From assembly GCF_004803695.1 (NCBI RefSeq), contig NZ_CP039393.1, positions 2,914,001 to 2,978,000 of the forward strand: 64,000 bases of DNA. Reading direction: 5' to 3'. The notes beneath the pieces are model-generated. The model ran no database searches. It was not told the origin of the DNA and saw nothing but the letters and a program-made list of their open reading frames with translations. Of this stretch, positions 7,798 to 15,834 are shown one piece after another (within the stretch, counting starts at the first letter, position 1; each line of letters begins with the position of its first letter). Origin of the DNA: Muribaculum gordoncarteri. Its GTDB lineage: Bacteria; Bacteroidota; Bacteroidia; Bacteroidales; Muribaculaceae. The translations under genes and the position numbers were made by a program.

Positions 7798-8754
7798 CTA
7801 CCTGCGACGCATTTTTACATACAGATTGAAATTAAGGTCAGTCAGCATTATTTTTAATTTCCATATCAAAGTGCCCGGATAACGCTTCCTACATTTAATG
7901 AACTCTGCATAATCAACCGAGGCCTTTTGAAGATCGGAGGCATCGAGCGAGTCGAGAGCCTTGATGAAATTCAGGACCAATCGGGTAGTGCACTTCTTGA
8001 AAAAACGCGGATAACAGCTTCCTCCGCTCTTCTCGTAAAAGAATTTCATGAGTAGCTCGGCAGCTGTAAGGTTAAACTTTACCTGACGGTAAACATTGCG
8101 ATTAAACATCATGGAACCGGCTCGTTGCCGATAATAATATAGAGGGATAGCAATTGTGACTATTCTGTCGCAGTAGTAGAGATAACGCATCGTGTAATGC
8201 ACATCCTCGGCAAACCGCAACTTCTCATCAAAGTATAAATCATGTTGCTCTATTATGTCACGCCTCGCCAGGAAGCTCCAAGCCTCCCATCGATACCCTC
8301 GCTCACTGCCATACTCCTCCAAGCTGTTATACAAGCGGTTATAACGCACTCCTTTTACAACATCAAGCGGCAGGCCTGAATCGTCGACATGACAATAGGC
8401 AAACTGCACCATGTCGACATCGCCGTAGTGCTTAATGGCCTTGAAGCAACGCGACAGAAGACTCTTATCGATGAAGTCATCGGAGTCGACAAATAGAATC
8501 CATCGTCCCCCGGCGACGGCCAATCCTGCGTTACGTGCAGCCGCCAGTCCGGAATTACGCTGATGCACCACCTTGATGTTGTCGTGCAACAATGCATACT
8601 CATCGCATATAGCGCCGCAGTTGTCGGTCGACCCGTCATCAACAAGAATTATTTCATAATCGGGCGCGTCAACCTGCTCGATACAACTGTCGATACACTC
8701 TCGCAAATAGGGCTCGACATTATATATCGGAAGAATAATCGATACGGTAGGCAT
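7798..8754 (-). CDS. Family 2 glycosyltransferase
   Basis: GT-A fold transferase: N-terminal VSIILPIYNVEPYLREC, the nucleotide-sugar site IILVDDGSTDNCG, and the metal-binding DxD region ILFVDSDDFI. The C-terminal third (YYYRQRAGSMM and following) is specific to Bacteroidales GT2 enzymes of surface glycan synthesis. Donor and acceptor cannot be predicted. I use the ATG at 8752-8754 because it aligns with the paralogue's start; an ATG four codons upstream is also possible. It is the downstream member of a tandem pair, 28 bp or more after its paralogue, and probably shares that gene's promoter. Confidence 0.9.
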   Translation of the reverse strand: MPTVSIILPIYNVEPYLRECIDSCIEQVDAPDYEIILVDDGSTDNCGAICDEYALLHDNIKVVHQRNSGLAAARNAGLAVAGGRWILFVDSDDFIDKSLLSRCFKAIKHYGDVDMVQFAYCHVDDSGLPLDVVKGVRYNRLYNSLEEYGSERGYRWEAWSFLARRDIIEQHDLYFDEKLRFAEDVHYTMRYLYYCDRIVTIAIPLYYYRQRAGSMMFNRNVYRQVKFNLTAAELLMKFFYEKSGGSCYPRFFKKCTTRLVLNFIKALDSLDASDLQKASVDYAEFIKCRKRYPGTLIWKLKIMLTDLNFNLYVKMRRR

Positions 8755-8788
8755 GGTATTGAACATTGGTCATGATGCTGAATTAAGA

Positions 8789-9760
8789 TTATAACTTGCC
8801 GTGAAAGAATCGCCTCATTCTACGGTAGAGTGAAATGTTGAGCTTGGCGACTCCCATGTTGAATCCACCCACAAGGCTGCCGGGATAGTTTTTGGCATAT
8901 TGCTTGAACTTGGCATAATCGGCATAGGCCCTGCGCTTGTCGTTACCTTCAAATTTGTACAACTTTTTCAGGAAGCTGACTACAAGCTGTGTGGTATGTT
9001 TCTTGAAAAATCGAGGATAGTCGCCGCCCGAGCTGTGGTCATGGAAAAACTTCATCAATAACTCGGCCACTAATAGGTGATGGTAAGGCACTCGATAGTT
9101 GACACTACGGTTCATTATGGAACCGGGACGCTGACGATAGTAGTAGAGCACATCGTCAACTGTGGCGATGCGCTTGCAGTAGAACAAGTAGCGTAACGTA
9201 AAGTGGGCATCCTCGGTGGCACGGAGAGTTTCATCGAAACGTAAATCGTGGCTGTCAAGGAAACGGCGGTTTATCAGATAGCCCACCGAAACCGGCTTAT
9301 AGTTGCCGTCATTTCCATATAGGTTTATGTCGGTGTAGAGATTGTTGCACTTGGCGCCTTTCACCTTGTTCATAGACTCACCGGTATGCTTCACATATTC
9401 ATAGGCAAACTGCACCATGTCGACATCACCGTACTTATTAACGGCACCAAGACATACCGAAAGCTGATCGGGACTGACAAAGTCGTCGGAGTCGACAAAG
9501 AGCACCCACTGTCCCGTAGCGACCGACAGTCCCTTGTTGCGTGCGGCCGGCAAACCGGCATTGGGCTGATGCACCACCTTCACATTGTCGTGCGACGACG
9601 CATATTCATCGCAGATGGCGCCGCTGTCGTCGGTTGACCCGTCATCGACAAGCACGATTTCATAATCATGATTTCCATTCTGCCCGAGGCAACTGTCGAC
9701 ACATTCTCGCAAATAGGGGCCTACGTTGTAGACCGGAATGATATATGAAACTATCGGCAT
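8789..9760 (-). CDS. Family 2 glycosyltransferase (tandem paralogue)
   Basis: Close relative of the gene at 7798-8754 over its whole length: VSYIIPVYNVGPYLREC, IVLVDDGSTDDSG, LFVDSDDFVS, and the shared C-terminal YYYRQRPGSIM. It transfers a sugar from an activated donor to an unidentified surface glycan. A longer reading frame begins at 9811, but that start would fall in the promoter; the -7 box at 9786-9793 supports the ATG at 9758-9760. The gene diverges from the rightward glycosyltransferase-kinase genes, so the 120-bp gap holds two back-to-back promoters. Confidence 0.9.
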   Translation of the reverse strand: MPIVSYIIPVYNVGPYLRECVDSCLGQNGNHDYEIVLVDDGSTDDSGAICDEYASSHDNVKVVHQPNAGLPAARNKGLSVATGQWVLFVDSDDFVSPDQLSVCLGAVNKYGDVDMVQFAYEYVKHTGESMNKVKGAKCNNLYTDINLYGNDGNYKPVSVGYLINRRFLDSHDLRFDETLRATEDAHFTLRYLFYCKRIATVDDVLYYYRQRPGSIMNRSVNYRVPYHHLLVAELLMKFFHDHSSGGDYPRFFKKHTTQLVVSFLKKLYKFEGNDKRRAYADYAKFKQYAKNYPGSLVGGFNMGVAKLNISLYRRMRRFFHGKL

Positions 9761-9785
9761 GGCGTTTAATTGGTCATTAATGCCA

Positions 9786-9793
9786 CAAAGATA
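9786..9793 (-). promoter_or_regulatory. -7 box (TATCTTTG) for the tandem glycosyltransferases
   Basis: TATCTTTG on the minus strand, 25 bp before the ATG at 9760. It decides the start of that gene. Confidence 0.6.
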
Positions 9794-9824
9794 TACAAAT
9801 TTTCCATACATGGCTACATGATTA

Positions 9825-9856
9825 TTTGGGTTGTTACAGGTTTTTGTCTATATTTG
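9825..9856 (+). promoter_or_regulatory. Complete promoter for the rightward glycosyltransferase-kinase run
   Basis: TTTG (9825-9828), 20-bp spacer, then TATATTTG (9849-9856): an excellent Bacteroidetes consensus. It puts the transcript start near 9860-9864 and so favours the ATG at 9881 over upstream in-frame ATGs. Confidence 0.8.
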
Positions 9857-9880
9857 CGTTATATGGATAGAAATAACGAC

Positions 9881-10687
9881 ATGACGACAGGCGTTGTAAT
9901 TTCCACCTACAACAATCCCGAATGGCTTGAGAAGACGCTGTTGGGATATATGTCGCAATCATGCAAAGCCGATGAAATAATCATTGCCGACGACGGGTCG
10001 ACCGACAATACCCGCAAGCTCATCGAGCGTTACTCCACGCATCTGCCTATAATCCACGTGTGGCATGAGGACAACGGTTTCCGCAAAACCGAGATACTCA
10101 ACAAAGCCATCTCAGCCGCCACGGCCGACTATCTCATATTCACCGACCAGGACTGCATCCCGCGCAGCGACTTCATAGAAACTCATCGCCGATATGCCCG
10201 CGAGGGATATTTCCTTTCAGGCGGATACTTCAAGCTGCCCATGGACATAAGCCGCGACATAACGCCCGACGACATCGCTTCGGGCCGGGCTTTCGATCTT
10301 AAATGGCTTCGCAGCCGAGGACTGAAGTGCTCGTTTAAGTGCAGCAAGCTCGTGAAATCGAAGCCGTTTACAATGCTGATGAACCGCATAACCCCGGCTC
10401 GCGCGTCATGGAACGGCTGCAACTCGTCGGTGTGGCGCAAGGACATCATTAAAGCCAACGGATTTGACGAAAGAATGCGTTACGGAGGCGAGGACCGTGA
10501 ATTCGGCGAAAGGCTCGTAAACAGCGGCATGAAGTCACGGCAGATAAGGTATTCGGCAATATTGCTGCATCTCGACCACAACCGCCCTTATAAAAACGAG
10601 GAGGCTATCGAGATCAACCGGGCGATACGCCGTGAAACCAAAGCGACACGCCGCATGCGCACACAATTCGGAATTGATAAAGAATAA
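9881..10687 (+). CDS. Family 2 glycosyltransferase with C-terminal galactosyltransferase-like region
   Basis: 268 aa from the ATG at 9881. The N-terminal GT-A half shows VVISTYNNPEWLEKTL, IIIADDGSTDNTR and a metal-binding region FTDQDCIPRSDFI. The C-terminal part NSSVWRKDIIKANGFDERM followed by GGEDREFGERLVNSG matches the Glyco_transf_7C arrangement, in which the acidic ED pair helps bind the acceptor or metal. It is the first gene of a run with a kinase and a paralogous transferase (11469-12290); both share the segment HVWHEDNGFR. Likely role: LPS core or a similar surface glycan, by context. Confidence 0.88.
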   Translation: MTTGVVISTYNNPEWLEKTLLGYMSQSCKADEIIIADDGSTDNTRKLIERYSTHLPIIHVWHEDNGFRKTEILNKAISAATADYLIFTDQDCIPRSDFIETHRRYAREGYFLSGGYFKLPMDISRDITPDDIASGRAFDLKWLRSRGLKCSFKCSKLVKSKPFTMLMNRITPARASWNGCNSSVWRKDIIKANGFDERMRYGGEDREFGERLVNSGMKSRQIRYSAILLHLDHNRPYKNEEAIEINRAIRRETKATRRMRTQFGIDKE

Positions 10688-10701
10688 CAGGGACAACTGA
10701 A

Positions 10702-11448
10702 ATGAAAACCATAGTAAACGATGAATTCCGCTCGCTTGGCGACTTTATAAAGTCACTTCCCGAAACATTTGAATCGGGAGGCACAACGCTGTACAAAGCC
10801 CGCAACACGGTGAAAAAATTCACCTGCGACGGCATCGACCTTATAGTAAAACGCTACAAGCGCCCCAATGCCGTGCAGCGCGTAGTCTACACTCTCTTCC
10901 GCCCGAGCAAAGCTGCCCGGGCCTATAGCTACGCCAACATACTTCTCGACCGAGGATATGCCACTCCCACGCCAATAGCCTATATCGAAATAAAGAAGGG
11001 CGGATTGATAAACGAGTGCTACTTCATATCGACAGTGACAACCGACACGCCACTATATGACGCTCTGGTGGAAACACCCGACTTCGACCGCGAGCTTGCC
11101 GCCAAGCTGGCGCAGTATGTGGCACAGATGCACATCGACGGAGTGATGCACGGCGACCCCAACCTCAATAACATCCTCTATAACCGCGAAGATGACGGAA
11201 CGACACATTTCACGCTCATCGACACCAACAGGTCGACATTCAAGAGCAACCTGTCAAAGTCGAGCTGCATCAGCAACCTCGTGCGACTTACCCACAGGCG
11301 TGACCTCCTTGAATACCTGATAAGCCGTTACGCCGAATACCGCAAATGGGATGTCGACGACACTGTGCGACGCGTAATCGAGGGCCTTGACAAATTCGAG
11401 CACCGCCGTGAAGTGAAGTATCGCCTCAAGCAAAAATATCTGAAATAA
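10702..11448 (+). CDS. InaA/WaaP-type lipopolysaccharide kinase family protein
   Basis: 248-residue protein with a small protein-kinase-like fold. A lysine in LIVKRYKRP fits the ATP-binding lysine, HGDPNLNNIL is the catalytic loop (the Asp acts as base), and LIDTNR sits where the metal-binding DFG or DxD motif would be. By family such enzymes phosphorylate a sugar of Kdo/heptose-type LPS core. It sits between two glycosyltransferases (14 bp and 20 bp gaps), which supports a glycan-modifying kinase. The exact acceptor is unknown. Confidence 0.8.
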   Translation: MKTIVNDEFRSLGDFIKSLPETFESGGTTLYKARNTVKKFTCDGIDLIVKRYKRPNAVQRVVYTLFRPSKAARAYSYANILLDRGYATPTPIAYIEIKKGGLINECYFISTVTTDTPLYDALVETPDFDRELAAKLAQYVAQMHIDGVMHGDPNLNNILYNREDDGTTHFTLIDTNRSTFKSNLSKSSCISNLVRLTHRRDLLEYLISRYAEYRKWDVDDTVRRVIEGLDKFEHRREVKYRLKQKYLK

Positions 11449-11468
11449 TTCTCCAACCGTAACCCAAT

Positions 11469-12290
11469 ATGAGCCCCGAAGAGATAAAACAACACCGAGT
11501 TTCGCTTATAGTATCGACCTACAACCGTCCCGATGCCCTGAGGGTGTGTCTTGACAGCGTTAAGCAGCAGACAATATTGCCTTACGAAGTCATAATAGGC
11601 GACGACGGTTCACGCAGCGAAACGGCCGACACAATAAAGGAGATTAGCCGCAACTTTCCCGTGCCGATAAAACATGTGTGGCACGAGGACAACGGATTCC
11701 GGCTCGCCATGATGCGCAACAAGTCGGTGGCGGCATCATCGGGCGACTACATAATCGAGGTTGACGGGGATGTGTTTCTGCATCCCAAATTCATCGAAGA
11801 CCACCTTAGGGAAGCAGCACCGGGAATCTATGTAAAGGGAGGCCGCACCAATCTCGGCAAGGAGCTCACCGAGGAGATATGCCGACAGGGTGTGTCACGA
11901 CGCATAAGCTGGCTCACCAAGGGCATTGAAAGCAAGCCCGAGAACGCGCTGCATCTGAAGAGCCTCGCCCACTATCTTGCGCCGAGATACCGCAAGCACC
12001 ACTCGTCGGCACTAGGATGCAACATGTCGTTTTTCAAGGACGACTACATCAAGATCAACGGCTACGATGAATTCTTTGAAGGATGGGGTGGGGAAGATGT
12101 CGACTTCGGCGTCAGAATGCAGAAAATGGGATTCGGAAAACGTTACCTGAAATTTGCGGGAATAGTGTACCACCTGTGGCATGAGGACAAATTCATGTAC
12201 AACCGTGAGAAAAACTTTGCCTACAGCTCAAGCCTTGACGACAACAAACCCGCACGCTGTGTCAACGGAGTTGACAAATATCTGAAGTAA
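11469..12290 (+). CDS. Family 2 glycosyltransferase with C-terminal galactosyltransferase-like region
   Basis: 273 aa; paralogue of the gene at 9881-10687 with the same layout: VSLIVSTYNRPDALRVC, VIIGDDGSRSE, the shared HVWHEDNGFR, the metal-binding IIEVDGDVFLHP, then NMSFFKDDYIKINGYDEFF and GWGGEDVDFGVRMQKMG. These are the hallmarks of GT2 fused to a Glyco_transf_7C segment. Third gene of the run with the kinase; it ends two bases before the convergent WaaE-like transferase gene. Confidence 0.9.
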   Translation: MSPEEIKQHRVSLIVSTYNRPDALRVCLDSVKQQTILPYEVIIGDDGSRSETADTIKEISRNFPVPIKHVWHEDNGFRLAMMRNKSVAASSGDYIIEVDGDVFLHPKFIEDHLREAAPGIYVKGGRTNLGKELTEEICRQGVSRRISWLTKGIESKPENALHLKSLAHYLAPRYRKHHSSALGCNMSFFKDDYIKINGYDEFFEGWGGEDVDFGVRMQKMGFGKRYLKFAGIVYHLWHEDKFMYNREKNFAYSSSLDDNKPARCVNGVDKYLK

Positions 12291-12292
12291 TA

Positions 12293-13057
12293 TTACTGCT
12301 GCTTCTTGCGCAACGAACGCCGTGCGAGATCATAGGCCATGTAGGCCGTGCGATAGCTCTCGCGGCTTATCGCCCTCCCTTCGGGACCGTCGAGAATGGC
12401 ACCCTTTGAAATATAACATTCGAGAAATGCCTTCACCCCTTTAATGTAGGGAGTGAAAAAAGGCACAGAGCTGCGACGCGCCTTTATTATGCCGCTCGAC
12501 AGTGCGGCATGTCGATTCTGCACCTTACGATATTCATCGGGGGTGGAGCAGCGGTAATGCAGAATGTCGCCATCGAGAAGAACAGGCTTAAGAGAGTCGG
12601 GGAATATGACACGCTCCGAGAGGTCGCGCAGATTCCAGTTGGCGTAACGCTTGTCAAATAATCTTATCTGAATGTCGGGATACCATCCACAGTGCTTCAC
12701 CGGCTGTCCGCAATAGAAGTTAAGACGCGACATCTCATACACGCGATGAGCAAATCCCTCCTCCTTGAGCTTGATCAGCGACGAGCGCAGAGCGGGCGAA
12801 AGAACCTCGTCGGCATCAATCGACAGCACGTAACTGTAGCTCGTAAGCGAAGTGGCATATTGCCGTTGCGCACCGTAACCGGGGAAACGACGCTGCGTCA
12901 CCTTGCACCCATAGGCGTTGCATATCTCCACTGTTCGGTCGGTCGAGAAGGAGTCCACGACAATAATTTCGTCGGCTATATCCTGAAGCGATTTTAAACA
13001 TGCTTCAATTCGATGCTCTTCATTATATGTGATAATCGTAACTGAAATATGTGCCAT
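12293..13057 (-). CDS. WaaE/KdtX-like family 2 glycosyltransferase
   Basis: 254 aa. The N-terminus ISVTIITYNEEHRIEACL, EIIVVDSFSTDRTVEIC and the metal-binding YVLSIDADEVLS are typical of the LPS-core beta-1,4-glucosyltransferase WaaE/KdtX group. The following CGWYPDIQIRLFDKRYANW and HYRCSTPDEY are also seen in this group. Probable role: adding a hexose to the LPS inner core, which fits the surrounding kinase and transferases. It starts 18 bp after the AlkD-like gene and may be cotranscribed with it. Confidence 0.87.
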   Translation of the reverse strand: MAHISVTIITYNEEHRIEACLKSLQDIADEIIVVDSFSTDRTVEICNAYGCKVTQRRFPGYGAQRQYATSLTSYSYVLSIDADEVLSPALRSSLIKLKEEGFAHRVYEMSRLNFYCGQPVKHCGWYPDIQIRLFDKRYANWNLRDLSERVIFPDSLKPVLLDGDILHYRCSTPDEYRKVQNRHAALSSGIIKARRSSVPFFTPYIKGVKAFLECYISKGAILDGPEGRAISRESYRTAYMAYDLARRSLRKKQQ

Positions 13058-13075
13058 GGCAGGGTAGGGGAGGGG

Positions 13076-13786
13076 TTATTTTAGTTTCATATAATGTTTT
13101 CGTTCATCAGGGTCGAGCCGCTCTATGGCATAACGGAGCATGGTGCGCGGCATGACCGAGGCATGGGTGTCGAGGAAATCATGTAGCTCCACATCGCCTC
13201 CGCGCTTGCCCATTTCACGCAACATCCATCCGGCAGCCTTGTGTATGAGCTGATGGGGATGCGACATATAACGCTCGGCCAGTTTAATCGTGACATCGAA
13301 GCGTCCGTGACGAATCAATGCCAACGTAGACACTATGGCAATGCGCTGCTCCCACAGGTTGTCACTCTCGCTGAACCGGTAAAGCACTTCATCGTCGGAA
13401 CTCTCATATACATGCTCACCTAAAATATAGGGAGCCGACAAATCGACCAAGTCCCAATTGTTGGCCTTGACGGCATTGTCGATATAGAACTTAACCAACG
13501 ATTCCCTGAACGCAGGATTGCGGCGGGCTCTCTTGTACTGCTCCACCATGACAAGCAGAGCCGACAGGCGATACTCATGTATGGGCGAGTCAAGCATAAC
13601 GGCAAGGTCAGGAAAATCGGCAATGAGGTAACGCTTGGAAACGGCGCGATTGTCGGGCACGGCAAGTCCGATGAAAACATCACCCTCGCCATACTCTCCG
13701 GGACCCGTCTTGAAGAAAGATGAAAGTATCTTAATCTTTTCAGGACGCGCAGCTTCGTTAAGTTCCTTTTGCCAATGCTTGATCAT
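13076..13786 (-). CDS. AlkD-like DNA alkylation repair protein
   Basis: 236-residue all-helical HEAT-like repeat protein of the AlkC/AlkD glycosylase family, which removes N3- and N7-alkylated purines. Conserved features are the N-terminal KTGPGEYGEGDVFIG segment and, in the centre, AVKANNWDLVDLSAPYILG, where the Trp and Asp line the lesion-binding cleft. HKAAGWMLREMGKRG near the C-terminus is also typical. It has its own -7 box upstream. Confidence 0.92.
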   Translation of the reverse strand: MIKHWQKELNEAARPEKIKILSSFFKTGPGEYGEGDVFIGLAVPDNRAVSKRYLIADFPDLAVMLDSPIHEYRLSALLVMVEQYKRARRNPAFRESLVKFYIDNAVKANNWDLVDLSAPYILGEHVYESSDDEVLYRFSESDNLWEQRIAIVSTLALIRHGRFDVTIKLAERYMSHPHQLIHKAAGWMLREMGKRGGDVELHDFLDTHASVMPRTMLRYAIERLDPDERKHYMKLK

Positions 13787-13807
13787 GTGTAAAGACTATG
13801 TCCTTCG

Positions 13808-13815
13808 CAAAGTTA
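13808..13815 (-). promoter_or_regulatory. -7 box (TAACTTTG) for the AlkD-like gene
   Basis: TAACTTTG on the minus strand, about 22 bp before the ATG at 13786. The rest of the 294-bp AT-rich gap between the two divergent genes shows no coding sequence. Confidence 0.6.
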
Positions 13816-14058
13816 CAAATTTTTCCCTGCGAGAATTAAAAAATTCGGCAATCTATACGGGATAAATTTAAATATCAAAATCTAAGGGGCTTATAACCTC
13901 CAATAAATCACTATAATTCAATCGTTTATATTTAAATATCCGTTCATCCAAAAATATCGTGAAAAATTGCGGTAATGCTTATAAATCTTTCATATATTTA
14001 ATATTTGTTAAAACCATAAATATACGCCCGATTGAAAAGTGATGTGACAAAAAATAGC

Positions 14059-14066
14059 TAAGTTTG
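14059..14066 (+). promoter_or_regulatory. -7 box (TAAGTTTG) for the SpmA-SpmB fusion
   Basis: TAAGTTTG matches TAnnTTTG and lies 14 bp before the ATG at 14081, so the leader would be very short. No good -33 element at the consensus spacing. Confidence 0.5.
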
Positions 14067-14080
14067 TAAAAAATCTTGCA

Positions 14081-15313
14081 ATGGCACTTAACTACATCTG
14101 GATAGCATTCTTCCTAATCGCATTTGTCGTGGCTGTGGGTAAAACGATCTTCCTCGGCGACCTCGACATCTGGAGTACTATAATGAGCGCATCGTTTTCA
14201 TCGGCTGCGACGGCATTTGAAATATCACTCGGACTCACCGGCATCCTTTCATTATGGATGGGGCTGATGAAAATAGGAGAGCGCGGAGGAGTCATCCAGT
14301 TCTTCGGGCGTTTGATAAGCCCGCTGTTCACCCGCCTGTTTCCGGGAATACCCAAGGGACATCCCGCTATGGGCTCCATATTCATGAATGTGTCGGCCAA
14401 TATGCTCGGCCTCGACAACGCAGCCACTCCGCTCGGCCTTAAAGCCATGCAGGAAATGCAGTCGCTTAACGACAAGAAGGACACCGCCACCGATGCCATG
14501 TTGATGTTTCTCATACTGAACGCATCGGGACTATGCTTCATCCCCATAAGCATAATGATGTATCGCGCACAGGCAGGAGCGTCCAATCCCACCGATGTGT
14601 TTCTGCCTATATTGCTCGCTACATTCATCGCCACATTTGTGGGCATCGTAGCCCTATGCATAAAACAACGCATCAATCTTCTCGACAAAGTGATGCTTGC
14701 ATGGCTTGGCGGACTTGCCCTGATAGTGGCCGGCGTGGTGTGGTTTTTCGCACGGCTCCCCAAGGAGGAGGTCGAGCTTTATTCGGGCTTCGTTGCCAAC
14801 GCACTGTTGTTTTCGGTCATTGTAATGTTTCTGCTTGCCGGATTGAGAAAACGCATCAACATGTATGACGCATTCATAGAGGGAGCCAAGGAGGGCTTCA
14901 AGACCGCCGTAATGATTATTCCTTATCTCGTGGCAATACTCGTGGCGATAGCGGTGTTCCGCGCCTCGGGAGCAATGGATGTGATAACACGGTGGATGGA
15001 GCTTGCCGTTAACGCCATCGGCCTCGATGCCGAATGGGTGGGAGCGTTGCCTACGGCGTTGATGAAACCGCTGAGCGGATCGGGAAGCCGCGGCATGATG
15101 GTTGACTTGATGAGCACCTACGGAGCCGATGCATTTGTTTCACGTGTGTCAGCGGCTATACAGGGAAGCACCGACACCACCTTCTACATCCTCGCCGTGT
15201 ACTTCGGAAGCGTTGGCGTTGTAAAGACACGTTACGCCGTGCCCTACGCACTCCTTGCCGATGCCGTAGGGTCGGTGGCCGGAATCATCGCAGCCTACAT
15301 ATTTTTCAGTTAA
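14081..15313 (+). CDS. SpmA-SpmB-type fusion, nucleoside recognition (Gate) domain protein
   Basis: 410-residue polytopic membrane protein. The N-terminal half resembles SpmA (GDLDIWSTIMSAS, MGLMKIGERGGVIQFF, MNVSANMLGLDNAATPLG), the C-terminal half SpmB (AFIEGAKEGFKTAVMIIPYL, KPLSGSGSRGMMVDLM, IQGSTDTTFYILAVYFGSVG). In Bacillus these are two genes for spore maturation; non-sporulating Bacteroidales carry the fused form, so a general transport or gating role is more likely. The Gate motifs with invariant Asn/Ser/Gly are intact in both halves. It stands alone, upstream of ybeY, which has its own promoter. Confidence 0.88.
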   Translation: MALNYIWIAFFLIAFVVAVGKTIFLGDLDIWSTIMSASFSSAATAFEISLGLTGILSLWMGLMKIGERGGVIQFFGRLISPLFTRLFPGIPKGHPAMGSIFMNVSANMLGLDNAATPLGLKAMQEMQSLNDKKDTATDAMLMFLILNASGLCFIPISIMMYRAQAGASNPTDVFLPILLATFIATFVGIVALCIKQRINLLDKVMLAWLGGLALIVAGVVWFFARLPKEEVELYSGFVANALLFSVIVMFLLAGLRKRINMYDAFIEGAKEGFKTAVMIIPYLVAILVAIAVFRASGAMDVITRWMELAVNAIGLDAEWVGALPTALMKPLSGSGSRGMMVDLMSTYGADAFVSRVSAAIQGSTDTTFYILAVYFGSVGVVKTRYAVPYALLADAVGSVAGIIAAYIFFS

Positions 15314-15323
15314 GCTTTTTCAC

Positions 15324-15354
15324 TTTGACATATAGTGAATTTTGCTTACTTTTG
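15324..15354 (+). promoter_or_regulatory. Complete promoter for ybeY-mnmG-apt-uvrC
   Basis: TTTG (15324-15327), 19-bp spacer, TACTTTTG (15347-15354). It is followed after 21 bp by the ybeY ATG. Confidence 0.8.
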
Positions 15355-15375
15355 TAGTAACAAAATCACTGTAAA

Positions 15376-15810
15376 ATGAATAAGATGGACTGGATATGCG
15401 AAAATGTGGAGATGCCGAAAATCGACACTGAAGCATTGGCTGAATGGATTGGCCGGGTGGTAAAGTCGCACGACCGTATATTGGGACCGCTGGTCTACAT
15501 ATTCTGCGACGACAACCGCATAATCGAAGTCAATCGACAATTTCTCAACCACGACTATTATACCGACATAATAACATTTGACTACTCACGCGGACGAATG
15601 GTGAGCGGCGACATGTTCATATCGCTCGACACCGTGGCCACCAACGCCGAGCTTGTAAATGCAAGCTACGACAACGAGCTGCTGCGCGTAATAATTCACG
15701 GAGTGCTCCACCTGTGCGGCATAAACGACAAGGGCCCCGGAGAACGTGAAATCATGGAACAGAACGAGAACGAAGCCCTCGCCATGCTCTGTTGCGATGA
15801 CAATAATTAA
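15376..15810 (+). CDS. ybeY: Endoribonuclease YbeY (16S rRNA maturation)
   Basis: 144-residue metal-dependent RNase that acts in 16S rRNA 3' processing and late 30S quality control. The metal motif is HGVLHLCGIND: the first two zinc ligands (His, His) are present, but the third position, usually His in HxxxHxxxxxH, is Asp. The C-terminal EREIMEQNENEAL is typical. It heads the ybeY-mnmG-apt-uvrC run, 24 bp before mnmG, behind a complete promoter. Confidence 0.93.
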   Translation: MNKMDWICENVEMPKIDTEALAEWIGRVVKSHDRILGPLVYIFCDDNRIIEVNRQFLNHDYYTDIITFDYSRGRMVSGDMFISLDTVATNAELVNASYDNELLRVIIHGVLHLCGINDKGPGEREIMEQNENEALAMLCCDDNN

Positions 15811-15834
15811 TCACACATATCCATTTTTTGACCT

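Noticed and set aside
9770-9880. Upstream in-frame start codons of the glycosyltransferase gene
   Set aside because: They precede or lie inside the -33/-7 promoter, so they would not be in the mRNA.
15136-15151. Second parS-like sequence (TGTTTCACGTGTGTCA)
   Set aside because: Three mismatches in one half-site and located inside the SpmA-SpmB coding sequence; probably chance.
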